A DNA stretch of 64,000 nt, taken from Cryobacterium breve. Lineage in GTDB: Bacteria; Actinomycetota; Actinomycetes; Actinomycetales; Microbacteriaceae. The first letter of the stretch is position 1; the number at the start of each line of letters is the position of its first letter. The DNA lies in contig NZ_SOGJ01000034.1 of assembly GCF_004402375.1 (NCBI RefSeq), positions 1 to 64,000 on the forward strand, in the 5' to 3' direction. Both the position numbers and the translations under genes were made by a program. The notes under the pieces were generated by a model, which worked only from the letters and a program-made list of their open reading frames with translations, was not told where the DNA came from and did no database searches. Shown here piece after piece: positions 56,169 to 64,000 of this stretch.

Positions 56169-56993
56169 ATGACCAATCAGGCACCTTCCATGGGCGCGCA
56201 TCAGGCCGCCCAATCGGTGATCGAGGAGCTGCTTCGCCAGCAGAACGGCACACCCGAGCGCACCCGTTTTGGCCGGATCTTCGGCGTCTCGCCGCTTGGT
56301 GACGGCAGCGTCAGTTGGTATCGCGGAGCGAAGGGCGAGATTGCCGTGGGCGAGATCCTCGCCACACTGCCGCCCGAGTGGCGGATCTTCCACGCCCTTC
56401 CGATCGGCAAGAAGGGCGCCGACATCGACCACATCGTGATCGGCCCCGGAGGGCTCTTCACCCTCAACACGAAAAACCACCGCGGCCAGGGCGTCTGGGT
56501 CGCCGGCCGCACACTGATGGTCTCCGGCCGCCGGGTTTCCCACATTCGCGATTCAGAGCACGAGGCCGACCGCGTCACCCGACTCCTGCGCGAACGGATG
56601 CCCCGCCTCGCCGCCGCGCAGCCTGTCATCGCTCTCGTCGACCCGAAGTCTCTCACGATCAAAAAGTCGCCCGAACGGGTGGCGGTGGTGCGGGACACCG
56701 GCCTGCGGCGCTGGTTGCTCGCACGGCCCCCGGTGTTCGGCTCCGCCGAACTAACCGATCTCGCCGCCGTCATCGATGATCCCGCAACCTGGCCGACGGC
56801 GGTCTTCCCGCCGACCGAACAGCCAATGGTCGACTTCGCGGCCCTCGATGCGCAGGTGCGCCAGGCGCACCTGCGCAGCACCCTGTGGAAGCTGCTGGGG
56901 CTCGGGGCGTCGACCGCCGCCGCCGTGCTGACGGTGCCCCCGCTGGTCGCCGCCCTGATGAATGTGTTCCTGGGCGGGGTGGAAAACCCCTAG
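56169..56993 (+). CDS. NERD-domain nuclease-related protein, third paralogue
   Basis: 274 residues. It matches the two NERD proteins at 40-42 kb across its length: SPLGDGSVSWYRGAKGEIAVG, DIDHIVIGPGGLFTL, NTKNHRGQGVW and a C-terminal hydrophobic helix (LGLGASTAAAVLTVPPLVAAL). The Glu-Asp-Lys pattern is intact. It starts 82 bases after the diguanylate cyclase and may be cotranscribed with it. A family B palindrome lies just past its stop. Confidence 0.85.
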   Translation: MTNQAPSMGAHQAAQSVIEELLRQQNGTPERTRFGRIFGVSPLGDGSVSWYRGAKGEIAVGEILATLPPEWRIFHALPIGKKGADIDHIVIGPGGLFTLNTKNHRGQGVWVAGRTLMVSGRRVSHIRDSEHEADRVTRLLRERMPRLAAAQPVIALVDPKSLTIKKSPERVAVVRDTGLRRWLLARPPVFGSAELTDLAAVIDDPATWPTAVFPPTEQPMVDFAALDAQVRQAHLRSTLWKLLGLGASTAAAVLTVPPLVAALMNVFLGGVENP

Positions 56994-57009
56994 CCATCCG
57001 TGCGGAGTA

Positions 57010-57099
57010 TCGCACCAATTCGAGGAAGATTTTGGAGGGAGAGCGCTTTCCCAGCCTGTTTCGGCTCGTTTTGGGCACAAACTCCGTCGAATTCGTTCA
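57010..57099. repeat. palindromic element family B, degenerate copy
   Basis: Left arm CCAATTCGAGGAAGATTTTGG (from 57014, two changes from the consensus) and right arm ACTCCGTCGAATTCGTT near 57080-57096. Same arrangement as the copies at 25315 and 45077, but more diverged. It follows the third NERD gene by about 20 bases. Confidence 0.7.
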
Positions 57100-57302
57100 G
57101 GGCTGAGCGCGGCGGGTCGCCGTCGGGCAGGGGTGACGGCCCCTGCCGATCCGTGCCCGCTGTCCCTCGAATGTGGCGGAGCCGTCGACACCGTTTCGCC
57201 CGTAGGCTCGATGCGGGGGCCTGAGCCTCGGCGGAGTCCGAAACGGGCGTGCCTGGCTTGACTTCATGACAGTTCGACTGCACGCTCGCACGGGGGAAAC
57301 GC

Positions 57303-58982
57303 TTGAAACTTACGTCCGCACAATTGGATCGCGCCGCCGGCGTGCTGCTCGGCATGGCCTGTGGCGACGCGCTCGGCGCCGGCTATGAGTTCGGCCCGCC
57401 GCTGGCCACGGATGCCGTCGTGACGATGAAGGGCGGCGGCGGGTTCGACTGGGCTCCCGGTGAGTGGACCGACGACACTTCGATGGCCGTGCCGATCGTG
57501 AACGCGATCGCTGCCGGCCAGGACCTCCGCGACGAGGCCGTGCTTGACGAGATCGTGGCGGCCTGGGTCGGGTGGGCCCGCACGGCGCCCGACGTGGGCA
57601 ACCAGCTGCGTGCCGTGCTCTCCCACACCGAGCCCACGGCATCCGCGGTGCGTCTTGTCGCCCAGGCGCACCATGACCGGCACGGTCGCAGCGCCGGCAA
57701 CGGTTCGCTCATGCGCACGGCGCCCGTGGCGCTCGCCTACCTCGACGACCCGGTGGCGCTCGCCGATGTGGCCCGCACCATCAGCACCCTCACCCACTTT
57801 GAAACGGATGCCGGCGACGCCTGCGTGCTCTGGTGCCTGGCCATTCGGCACGCGGTGCTCGAGGGCGCCCTCGACGTTCGGGTGGGCCTCGACGCCCTGC
57901 CCGCCGACCGCCGCGCGCTCTGGGAGGAGCGTTTCGTGGCGGCCGAGGCCGGCGTCCCGTCCGACTTCAGTCAGAACGGCTGGGTCGTGGAGGCGCTCCA
58001 GGCAGCCTGGTCGGCGATCGTCCAGCCGCGCAGCGCTCCGGGCGGGGGCGGGCGTGCCGGGGGCGACCTCGGCTCCGCCGTCTCCGCCACTGGCGCCGGG
58101 CACCTGCAGGACGCCCTTGAGATCGCCGTGCGCGGCGGCCGCGACACCGACACGGTCGCCGCGATCGCCGGTGGGCTGCTCGGGGCGCGTTACGGCGCAT
58201 CCGCTGTTCCCGCCGCGTGGCGACGAATCCTGCACGGCTGGCCGGGCGGCCTGCGCGCCGACGAGTTGGTGCGCCGCGGTGTGCTCGCCGCCCGTGCGGA
58301 CGGCGGTCGATCCCGGACATCGGGCCCGTCCCGACCTCCCGCCCTGCCCGAGCGTCGCAACCCGGCCACGCCCGACCCTCGCGAGCCCGGTTCCCCGGAG
58401 CGCCGCGACCCGGCGACACCCGACCTGCGCGAGCTCGACGCCCTCGAGCGCCGTGATCCGGGTGTGCTCGACCGGCGCGCCCGCAAGGATCGCGTCGCCA
58501 CGACCTGGCCCACCGCCGATCATTTGGCCTATGCAACCTCGGGTGACGTGTCCGCCTTCGTGCGGCACCCGCACGACGACGGCGTCTGGCTCGGGGCGAT
58601 CGGCATCCTCGGAGACCTTCCGGACGAGATCGACGCGGTCGTGTCGCTCTGTCGCGTCGGACGCACGCAGGTGCCCGGCCGAATCCGTGCCGAGAACAGG
58701 GTCGCGGTCTGGCTGATCGACGAGCCTGCCGAAAAGGCCAACCCCAACCTCCGTTTCGTGCTCACCGACACCGTCGATGCCATCGCGGCACTGCGCGCCG
58801 AGGGGCGCACCGTGCTCGTGCACTGCGTGCAGGCGGTCAGCCGCACGCCCGCGATCGGCGCGCTCTACGCGGCGCGGCACCGGGGGATTCCGATTGAGCA
58901 GGCGCTGCGCGAGGTGACGGATGTCCTGCCGCACGCCCACCCGAACGCCGCGTTCCTGCAGGCGCTGCGGTCCCCGGCGTGA
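57303..58982 (+). CDS. ADP-ribosylglycohydrolase fused to a dual-specificity-type phosphatase
   Basis: 559 residues. Residues 1-330: ADP-ribosylglycohydrolase fold with GMACGDALGAGYEF, the metal-binding WTDDTSMAV, GNGSLMRTAPVAL and GGRDTDTVAAIAGGLLGARYG, intact for binuclear Mg chemistry. Residues ~330-385: linker of repeated ERR-PATPD-RE units. Residues ~390-555: phosphatase domain with signature HCVQAVSRT (Cys-x5-Arg). The first domain would remove ADP-ribose from proteins or nucleic acids; the second would dephosphorylate a protein or small molecule. TTG start, supported by GGGGGA seven bases upstream. Confidence 0.9.
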   Translation: MKLTSAQLDRAAGVLLGMACGDALGAGYEFGPPLATDAVVTMKGGGGFDWAPGEWTDDTSMAVPIVNAIAAGQDLRDEAVLDEIVAAWVGWARTAPDVGNQLRAVLSHTEPTASAVRLVAQAHHDRHGRSAGNGSLMRTAPVALAYLDDPVALADVARTISTLTHFETDAGDACVLWCLAIRHAVLEGALDVRVGLDALPADRRALWEERFVAAEAGVPSDFSQNGWVVEALQAAWSAIVQPRSAPGGGGRAGGDLGSAVSATGAGHLQDALEIAVRGGRDTDTVAAIAGGLLGARYGASAVPAAWRRILHGWPGGLRADELVRRGVLAARADGGRSRTSGPSRPPALPERRNPATPDPREPGSPERRDPATPDLRELDALERRDPGVLDRRARKDRVATTWPTADHLAYATSGDVSAFVRHPHDDGVWLGAIGILGDLPDEIDAVVSLCRVGRTQVPGRIRAENRVAVWLIDEPAEKANPNLRFVLTDTVDAIAALRAEGRTVLVHCVQAVSRTPAIGALYAARHRGIPIEQALREVTDVLPHAHPNAAFLQALRSPA

Positions 58983-59057
58983 GCGGCCCCCCGGGCGAGT
59001 CCGGGCCGCTGTCCGCTCCGTGAGCCGGAGCGGGGACCGGCCAGGCCAGAAAAAATG

Positions 59058-59109
59058 TTGCCATCCCTCGTGAGGGGGGGTGTTAGGATCCATCGTGGGA
59101 GCGCTCTCA
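59058..59109 (+). promoter_or_regulatory. promoter with CebR-like operator TGGGAGCGCTCTCA
   Basis: TTGCCA (59058-59063) and TAGGAT (59084-59089, 20-base spacing) form a weak promoter. TGGGAGCGCTCTCA at 59096-59109 differs by one base from the TGGGAGCGCTCCCA site bound by the LacI-family cellobiose repressor CebR in other actinobacteria. It lies at the expected transcription start, 60 bases before the secreted glycosidase gene. Confidence 0.7.
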
Positions 59110-59168
59110 CGCCTGCGGTTGTCCTAGCTGCACTGGAGCTCGCACCACCAGAGAAGGCAGGACCAGCG

Positions 59169-61883
59169 ATGTTGCTACCCCATGTTCGAGACGGGCAGGT
59201 TCCCTCTGGGCCCTCCATCCGGCCGCTTTCCCTCCTCCACACGCGGCTCGTGGCCGGTGCCGTTGCCGTGCTGCTGGGCGTGCTCACCGCGGGCACCGGG
59301 CTTGTCCCGGATGCGGCCTTCGCCGCGCCGGCCAGTCCGGCACCCGTAGCGGCTTCCCCTGACTTCGGCCCGAACGTGCGAATCTTCGACCCCAGCATGC
59401 CCGTGGCCGACATTCAGGCCGCCGTCGACGCCATCACGGCGACGCAGGTCAATGATGAGATGGGCACGAACCGGTATTCCCTCCTGTTCAAGCCGGGCAC
59501 CTACGGCAGCGCAGAGGAACCTCTGATCATCCAGGTCGGTTACTACACCGAGGTGGCAGGCCTGGGGCAATCGCCGACAGACGTCACGATCAATGGTCAC
59601 GTCGACGTTTACAACCGGTGCCGGGAGGCCACGGGTTGCTTCGCACTGGACAGCTTCTGGCGCTCGGTGTCGAACCTCACGATCAACGTGACGGGTTTGG
59701 ACGGCTGCCGGGCCGGCACGAACTTCTGGGCTGCCTCACAGGCCTCGCCGATGCGTCGGGTCAACATCACCGGCGGCAAGCTGTCGTTGATGGATTTCTG
59801 CACCGACGGGCCGCAGTTCGCCAGCGGTGGCTTCATCGCCGATTCCAAGACCGGCGATATCGTCAACGGCTCGCAGCAGCAGTATCTGGTGCGGGACAGC
59901 AGCATCGGTGCCTGGTCGAACGGAGTGTGGAACCAGGTGTTCGCCGGCGTGCAGGGTGCACCCGCGCAGTCCTACCCCGAGCCGCCGTACACCACCCTCG
60001 CCACGAGCCCGGCCAGCAAGGAGAAGCCATACCTCTTCATCGATTCCGCGGGAGCGTGGCAGGTCTTCGTGCCGGCTCCCCGGACCAACCGCTCCGGGAC
60101 CACCTGGGAGAACGGTCCAACCCCCGGGCGCGCGATCGCGCTGTCGAAGTTCTTCGTTGCGAAGCCGTCCGACTCGGTAGCCGCGATCAACAGCAAGCTC
60201 GCCCAGGGTCTGAACCTGTTGTTCACGCCCGGGGTCTATGACATCAAGAAGACGATCAAGGTCAAGAAAGCGGACACCGTGGTGCTCGGCATGGGCCTGG
60301 CCACGTTGACGGCCGTGAACGGTGCAGTCGTGATGAGCACCGCCGACGTCCCCGGCATCGACATCGCCGGCATCACGATCGATGCGGGAACAGAGAACTC
60401 ACCGGTGCTCCTGCAGATCGGCACCAAGTCCGGCCGTAACGGGACGAGCACCCCGGCCAACCCGACCGCCCTGCAGGACGTGTTCTTCCGGATCGGCGGC
60501 CCGCACGTAGGCAAGGCGACGGTCAGCCTGGAGGTCAACACCGACAACACCATCCTGGATGACATCTGGGCGTGGCGTGCCGATCACGGTAAACCCGGCA
60601 GTGTCGGCTGGGACATCAACACCGGTCAGAACGGTGTCATCATCAACGGCGACAACGTCACCGCCACCGGTCTCTTCGTCGAGCACTACCAGCAGTACAA
60701 CGTCATCTGGAACGGCGAAAACGGCAGAACCGTCTTCTTCCAGAACGAACTGCCCTACGACGCACCCAACCAGGCTGCCTGGCAGCACGACGGCGTTCTC
60801 GGCTGGGCGGGCTACAAGGTCGCCGACACGGTCACCACGCACGAGTTGTGGGGCGGTGGCAGCTACGTCTTCAACAACGTCGATCCCACCATCCACGCCT
60901 CGGTCGGTTTTGAGGTGCCCCGCAAGCCGGGCGTGAAGATGCACAACCTGCTGAGTGTCCAGCTCGGTGCTGGAACCCTTGACCACGTCATCAACGACAA
61001 GGGCCTGGCGGTGAACTCCGCGGGAGTCGGAATTCCCAGTTGCGTTGTCCTCTACCCCTCTGACGATGCGACGGCGCCCACGGTCGCCATCACCGACAAC
61101 GTCGATGGCGAAACGCCCACCGGAAAAGTCACGTTCACGTTCACCTTCAGCGAGGATGTCTGCAGCTTCACCGCCGACGACATCGTCGTCACCGGTGGGT
61201 CGAGGGGATCGTTCACCCGCATCGATGCCAAAACGGCCACCCTGGTTGTGTCGCCCGCTGAGAACTCGAGCGGGATCATTGATGTGAGCATGGCCGCGGG
61301 CACGATCACCGACCTGCCCGGCAACGCGAACACCGCCTCGGCCACCTCCCAGCAGGCGTACGACTCAACCTCGACGCCGGTGGCAGGTGCGATCATCACT
61401 TTCGATGAGAGCACCCCGCCTTCGCTGACCGGTTTCGGCGGAGCGGCGGACTCGACCATCGCACCCGACCCGGCCGACGCTGCCAACTCTGTGGCGAAGG
61501 TCATCAAGGCGGTCGGCGCCGAGGTCTGGGCCGGCACCACGGTGTCGAACCTTCCCAATCAGGCGATCGCGAAGATCGGTTTCAGCTCCACCCATAAGTC
61601 CGTGACGGCGCGCGTATGGTCGCCGGACGCGGGCATCCAGGTGAGGATGAAAGTGGAGAACGCGTCCAACGGTGCCCAGTCAGTCGAGACCGAGGCCACC
61701 ACGACGGTGGCCGGTGGCTGGGAGACGGTGACGTTCGACTTCGCAAACCCGGTTCCCGGCACGGCGGCGCTGGACCTGGCTGGAACGTACAACAAGGTGT
61801 CGATCTTCTTCGACTTCGGCACGGTCGGAGCCGGCAAGACCTACTACCTCGATGATCTGGACTTCACCGTCACGGGCGGGTAG
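59169..61883 (+). CDS. secreted beta-helix glycosidase (GH55-like, beta-1,3-glucanase candidate) with Ig-like and carbohydrate-binding domains
   Basis: 904 residues. Signal peptide (LVAGAVAVLLGVLTAGTGLV, cleavage near AFAAPASPAP). Residues ~60-600 carry two pectate-lyase-3-like beta-helix segments (VADIQAAVDAITATQ, RYSLLFKPGTYGS; VAAINSKLAQGLNLLFTPGVY, ITIDAGTENSPVLLQIG), the GH55 pattern. Then comes a bacterial Ig-like domain (APTVAITDNVDGETPTGKVT) and a C-terminal jelly-roll module (WETVTFDFANPVPG, YYLDDLDFTV). GH55 enzymes cleave beta-1,3-glucan; specificity here is inferred. Start at ATG 59169, because promoter and operator lie between it and earlier in-frame codons. Confidence 0.8.
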   Translation: MLLPHVRDGQVPSGPSIRPLSLLHTRLVAGAVAVLLGVLTAGTGLVPDAAFAAPASPAPVAASPDFGPNVRIFDPSMPVADIQAAVDAITATQVNDEMGTNRYSLLFKPGTYGSAEEPLIIQVGYYTEVAGLGQSPTDVTINGHVDVYNRCREATGCFALDSFWRSVSNLTINVTGLDGCRAGTNFWAASQASPMRRVNITGGKLSLMDFCTDGPQFASGGFIADSKTGDIVNGSQQQYLVRDSSIGAWSNGVWNQVFAGVQGAPAQSYPEPPYTTLATSPASKEKPYLFIDSAGAWQVFVPAPRTNRSGTTWENGPTPGRAIALSKFFVAKPSDSVAAINSKLAQGLNLLFTPGVYDIKKTIKVKKADTVVLGMGLATLTAVNGAVVMSTADVPGIDIAGITIDAGTENSPVLLQIGTKSGRNGTSTPANPTALQDVFFRIGGPHVGKATVSLEVNTDNTILDDIWAWRADHGKPGSVGWDINTGQNGVIINGDNVTATGLFVEHYQQYNVIWNGENGRTVFFQNELPYDAPNQAAWQHDGVLGWAGYKVADTVTTHELWGGGSYVFNNVDPTIHASVGFEVPRKPGVKMHNLLSVQLGAGTLDHVINDKGLAVNSAGVGIPSCVVLYPSDDATAPTVAITDNVDGETPTGKVTFTFTFSEDVCSFTADDIVVTGGSRGSFTRIDAKTATLVVSPAENSSGIIDVSMAAGTITDLPGNANTASATSQQAYDSTSTPVAGAIITFDESTPPSLTGFGGAADSTIAPDPADAANSVAKVIKAVGAEVWAGTTVSNLPNQAIAKIGFSSTHKSVTARVWSPDAGIQVRMKVENASNGAQSVETEATTTVAGGWETVTFDFANPVPGTAALDLAGTYNKVSIFFDFGTVGAGKTYYLDDLDFTVTGG

Positions 61884-62040
61884 CCGCCGCCCTGATCTTC
61901 GTCCGGAGGCCGTGTGCGCTGTCTGCCCTGATCAGCTAGTGTTCTGGGTTACGACTGTATGGGCCGGGGGGACCTCTGTTGCGCGCGAAGTCAGCCAGCA
62001 TGGCCACCCTCCCACCCTCGATGTGGAATGAGGCGAAGAT

Positions 62041-63003
62041 TTGATCCAGGCACAGGCTCTGTCCAAACGCTACGGCAGCAAGACGGCGGTGGATTCCATC
62101 GACTTCACCGTGCAACCCGGAAAGGTGACCGGTCTGCTCGGCCCGAACGGCGCAGGCAAATCGACGACCATGCGCATGGTGGTCGGGCTCGACCGACCCA
62201 CCAGCGGATCCGTGATCGTGAACGGCAAACCCTACCGCGAGCACAAGGCTCCCCTGCGGGAAGTGGGCGTGCTGCTCGACGCGAAGGCCGTGCACACCGG
62301 TCGCTCGGCTTATAAGCACCTGCTTGCCCTTGCGGCGACCCACGGCATCCCGGCCGGCCGGGTGCGCGAGGTCATCGAACTCACCGGGCTGCAGTCCGTG
62401 GCGCGCAAACGCGTCGGCGGGTTCTCGCTCGGCATGGGTCAGCGCCTTGGCATCGCCGCCGCGCTGCTCGGCGACCCGGCCACGTTGATCCTTGATGAGC
62501 CGGTCAACGGCCTCGACCCCGAAGGCGTGCAGTGGGTGCGCCACCTCATGCGCCACCTGGCGTCCGAAGGTCGCACCGTCCTGCTCTCCTCGCATCTGAT
62601 GAGCGAGATGGCCCTCACCGCCGACCACATCATCGTGCTCGGACGCGGCAAGGTCATCGCAGACGCCCCCGTCGACTCCATCATCAACGCCGGCGGTCGC
62701 AGCACCACCCGGGTGCGCAGCCCGCGCGCCGCCGAGCTCGCCGCCCTGCTCGCGAACCCGGCCGTTCTGGTCACCGACCTCGAGCCCGATGTGCTCGAGG
62801 TTGCCGGGATGAGCCCAGCCGAGATCGGCGACGCGGCCGCCCGTGCGGGCATCGCCCTGCACGAACTCTCCGCGCTGAGCGGATCCCTCGAAGAGGCCTA
62901 CATGGCACTCACCCAGAACGAGGTCGAGTACCGAACCGGCGGATCGAACGGCCTGGCCGCCGCCGACCTGGCCACCAGCGAGCCGCAGGAGGCAGCACGA
63001 TGA
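62041..63003 (+). CDS. ABC transporter ATP-binding protein
   Basis: 320 residues. Walker A GPNGAGKST, signature FSLGMGQRLGIAAALLGDP, Walker B LILDEPVNGLDPEG and the switch His in VLLSSHLMSEM. The class matches drug/antibiotic or lipid exporters (DrrA/NatA-like), with a C-terminal extension after residue 220. TTG start following GAGGCGAAG. It pairs with the permease whose ATG overlaps its stop. Confidence 0.93.
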   Translation: MIQAQALSKRYGSKTAVDSIDFTVQPGKVTGLLGPNGAGKSTTMRMVVGLDRPTSGSVIVNGKPYREHKAPLREVGVLLDAKAVHTGRSAYKHLLALAATHGIPAGRVREVIELTGLQSVARKRVGGFSLGMGQRLGIAAALLGDPATLILDEPVNGLDPEGVQWVRHLMRHLASEGRTVLLSSHLMSEMALTADHIIVLGRGKVIADAPVDSIINAGGRSTTRVRSPRAAELAALLANPAVLVTDLEPDVLEVAGMSPAEIGDAAARAGIALHELSALSGSLEEAYMALTQNEVEYRTGGSNGLAAADLATSEPQEAAR

Positions 63004-63851
63004 GCACCAACACCATGAATTCCCTCGCGGATGCCTCTGGCCGCGTCGGCGCATCCGTCACCACCGGCTCGGGTTTGAGCTTCGTGGGCGTGCTGCGCTC
63101 TGAGTGGATCAAGCTGTGGAGCCTGCGCTCGACCGTGTGGTCGTTCGCCCTCGTTGTCGTCGTCTCGGTGGGCATGGCACTGTTGATTGCCCTGGCCAGC
63201 CGGATGGACCAGTCCGGGGTGGCGATCCCGCCGGAAGCTCAGGTTGGGTACCTCGTGACAGCGTCGACGGTGGGCATCTTCTTCGCCCAGATGATCGTCG
63301 CCGTGCTCGGGGTCATGTCAGTCACGGGGGAGTACTCCACCGGCATGATCAAGTCCAGCCTGACCGCCGTGCCCCGGCGGCTGCCGATGCTGGCGGCCAA
63401 AGGCGTCGTGGTGTTCGTCGCGACCTATCTCGTAGGCCTCGGCAGCATCCTTGCCGCTTACCTGGTGGCGTCGGCCATCTTCGCCCAGGGCGACATCGGT
63501 GCCAGCCTTGCCGAGCCCGAGATGCTGCGCGGCCTCTTTGCCGGGCCGCTGTTCCTCGCGCTGATCGCCATCTTCGCGCTCGGAATGGGCACCGTCTTCC
63601 GCAGCACTGCGGGCGGTATCGCCACGGTTCTCGGCATCCTGCTGGTGCTCCCGATCGTGCTGGGCCTGATTCCGGCCGATTGGGCGACCGACGCCTCCCC
63701 ATATCTGATCGGCAATGCCGGTCCGGAGATTGTCGCCTCGTCGGGCTTCAGCGCGGTCAAGGAAGGCTGGCAGAATCTGCTGATCGTGATCGGCTGGGTC
63801 GCGGTCAGCAGTGTCTTCGCGGCCCTGCTGCTGAAGCGGCGCGACGCCTAA
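63000..63851 (+). CDS. ABC-2 type transporter permease
   Basis: 283 residues with six hydrophobic segments (VWSFALVVVVSVGMALLIAL, GIFFAQMIVAVLGVMSVTGE, ILAAYLVASAIFA, LFLALIAIFALGMGTVF, IATVLGILLVLPIVLGLI, LLIVIGWVAVSSVFAALLL). The motif EYSTGMIKSSLTAVPRR is characteristic of this actinobacterial exporter permease group. Four-base overlap with the ATPase gene. The exported substrate is unknown. Confidence 0.92.
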   Translation: MSTNTMNSLADASGRVGASVTTGSGLSFVGVLRSEWIKLWSLRSTVWSFALVVVVSVGMALLIALASRMDQSGVAIPPEAQVGYLVTASTVGIFFAQMIVAVLGVMSVTGEYSTGMIKSSLTAVPRRLPMLAAKGVVVFVATYLVGLGSILAAYLVASAIFAQGDIGASLAEPEMLRGLFAGPLFLALIAIFALGMGTVFRSTAGGIATVLGILLVLPIVLGLIPADWATDASPYLIGNAGPEIVASSGFSAVKEGWQNLLIVIGWVAVSSVFAALLLKRRDA

Positions 63852-63893
63852 GGCGCTAGGCCTCAAGCGTTATGCCTCAGGCACCACGAGCGA

Positions 63894-63940
63894 CGCCAGA
63901 ACCCCGACCTCACCGGCATGCCGAGGTCGGGGTTCTGGCG
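63894..63940. terminator. strong bidirectional-looking terminator hairpin
   Basis: Perfect 18-base arms CGCCAGAACCCCGACCTC (63894-63911) and GAGGTCGGGGTTCTGGCG (63923-63940) with an 11-base loop, about 40 bases after the exporter permease stop. A reverse-strand frame ending at 63976 (TFLTVTR then TGA) may be the tail of a convergent gene outside the window, which this hairpin would also serve. Confidence 0.85.
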
Positions 63941-64000
63941 TTGAGCGAGGTTCTGACGGCAGGCGAGACTGATGCTCAGCGAGTGACCGTCAGGAAGGTA

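Overview
The window is about 64 kb of GC-rich DNA (roughly two-thirds G+C by eye) with strongly GC-ending codons, clear Shine-Dalgarno sites and many short operons. The gene content points to an actinobacterium of the family Microbacteriaceae (Cryobacterium/Leifsonia-like): a DUF222/13E12 HNH gene fragment, Pr6Pr and Stealth proteins, sugar ABC operons without their own ATPase, a type III PKS cluster and a mycoredoxin. The genus is an inference. No rRNA, tRNA, CRISPR array or complete insertion sequence was seen.

Layout. 1-8.0 kb: DUF222/HNH fragment, HrpA helicase, aldo/keto reductase, PnuC-type transporter, DUF255 thioredoxin-fold protein. 8.4-12.2 kb: Stealth phosphotransferase, metallophosphoesterase, PAP2 phosphatase. 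12.3-15.7 kb: type III polyketide synthase followed by a methyltransferase fused to an FAD monooxygenase through a Gln/Ser-rich linker. 15.7-16.6 kb: gene-free block of tandem repeats and two copies of a ~118 bp palindromic element. 16.6-23.4 kb: LacI-controlled sugar operon (binding protein, two permeases, debranching-type glycosidase) with three matching operators. 23.4-30 kb: SDR, a methyltransferase carrying a translated palindromic element, an apparently circularly permuted flavin amine oxidase, small proteins, Pr6Pr protein, acylphosphatase. 29.6-39.2 kb: second LacI locus for galactosides (GH42, two permeases, binding protein, GH36, RraA-like). 39.5-44.2 kb: PepSY protein, two NERD proteins, a small opposite-strand gene and an unrecognised 636-residue S1-like/coiled-coil protein. 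44.2-47.7 kb: cyclic-di-GMP-I riboswitch with a 35-codon ORF, then PEP synthase. 48.2-51.2 kb: hydroquinone-type ring-cleavage operon. 51.5-54.1 kb: sigma factor coupled to a 55-residue protein, a hypothetical protein, mycoredoxin. 54.4-59 kb: TPR-GGDEF diguanylate cyclase, third NERD protein, ADP-ribosylglycohydrolase/phosphatase fusion. 59-64 kb: secreted beta-helix glycosidase behind a CebR-like operator, ABC exporter pair and a strong terminator.

How it fits together. Much of the window serves plant- or glucan-derived carbohydrate use: two import operons under local LacI repressors plus a secreted beta-glucanase candidate. Neither import operon encodes an ATPase, so a shared MsiK-type ATPase elsewhere is expected. 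A c-di-GMP-making enzyme and a c-di-GMP-sensing RNA lie 10 kb apart. Simple-sequence tracts recur between genes and inside proteins, and two families of small palindromic elements are present, one copy inside a gene. The most unusual items are the permuted amine oxidase, the methyltransferase-monooxygenase fusion, the riboswitch-small-ORF unit, the palindrome inside a methyltransferase, and the NERD/S1-like gene group.
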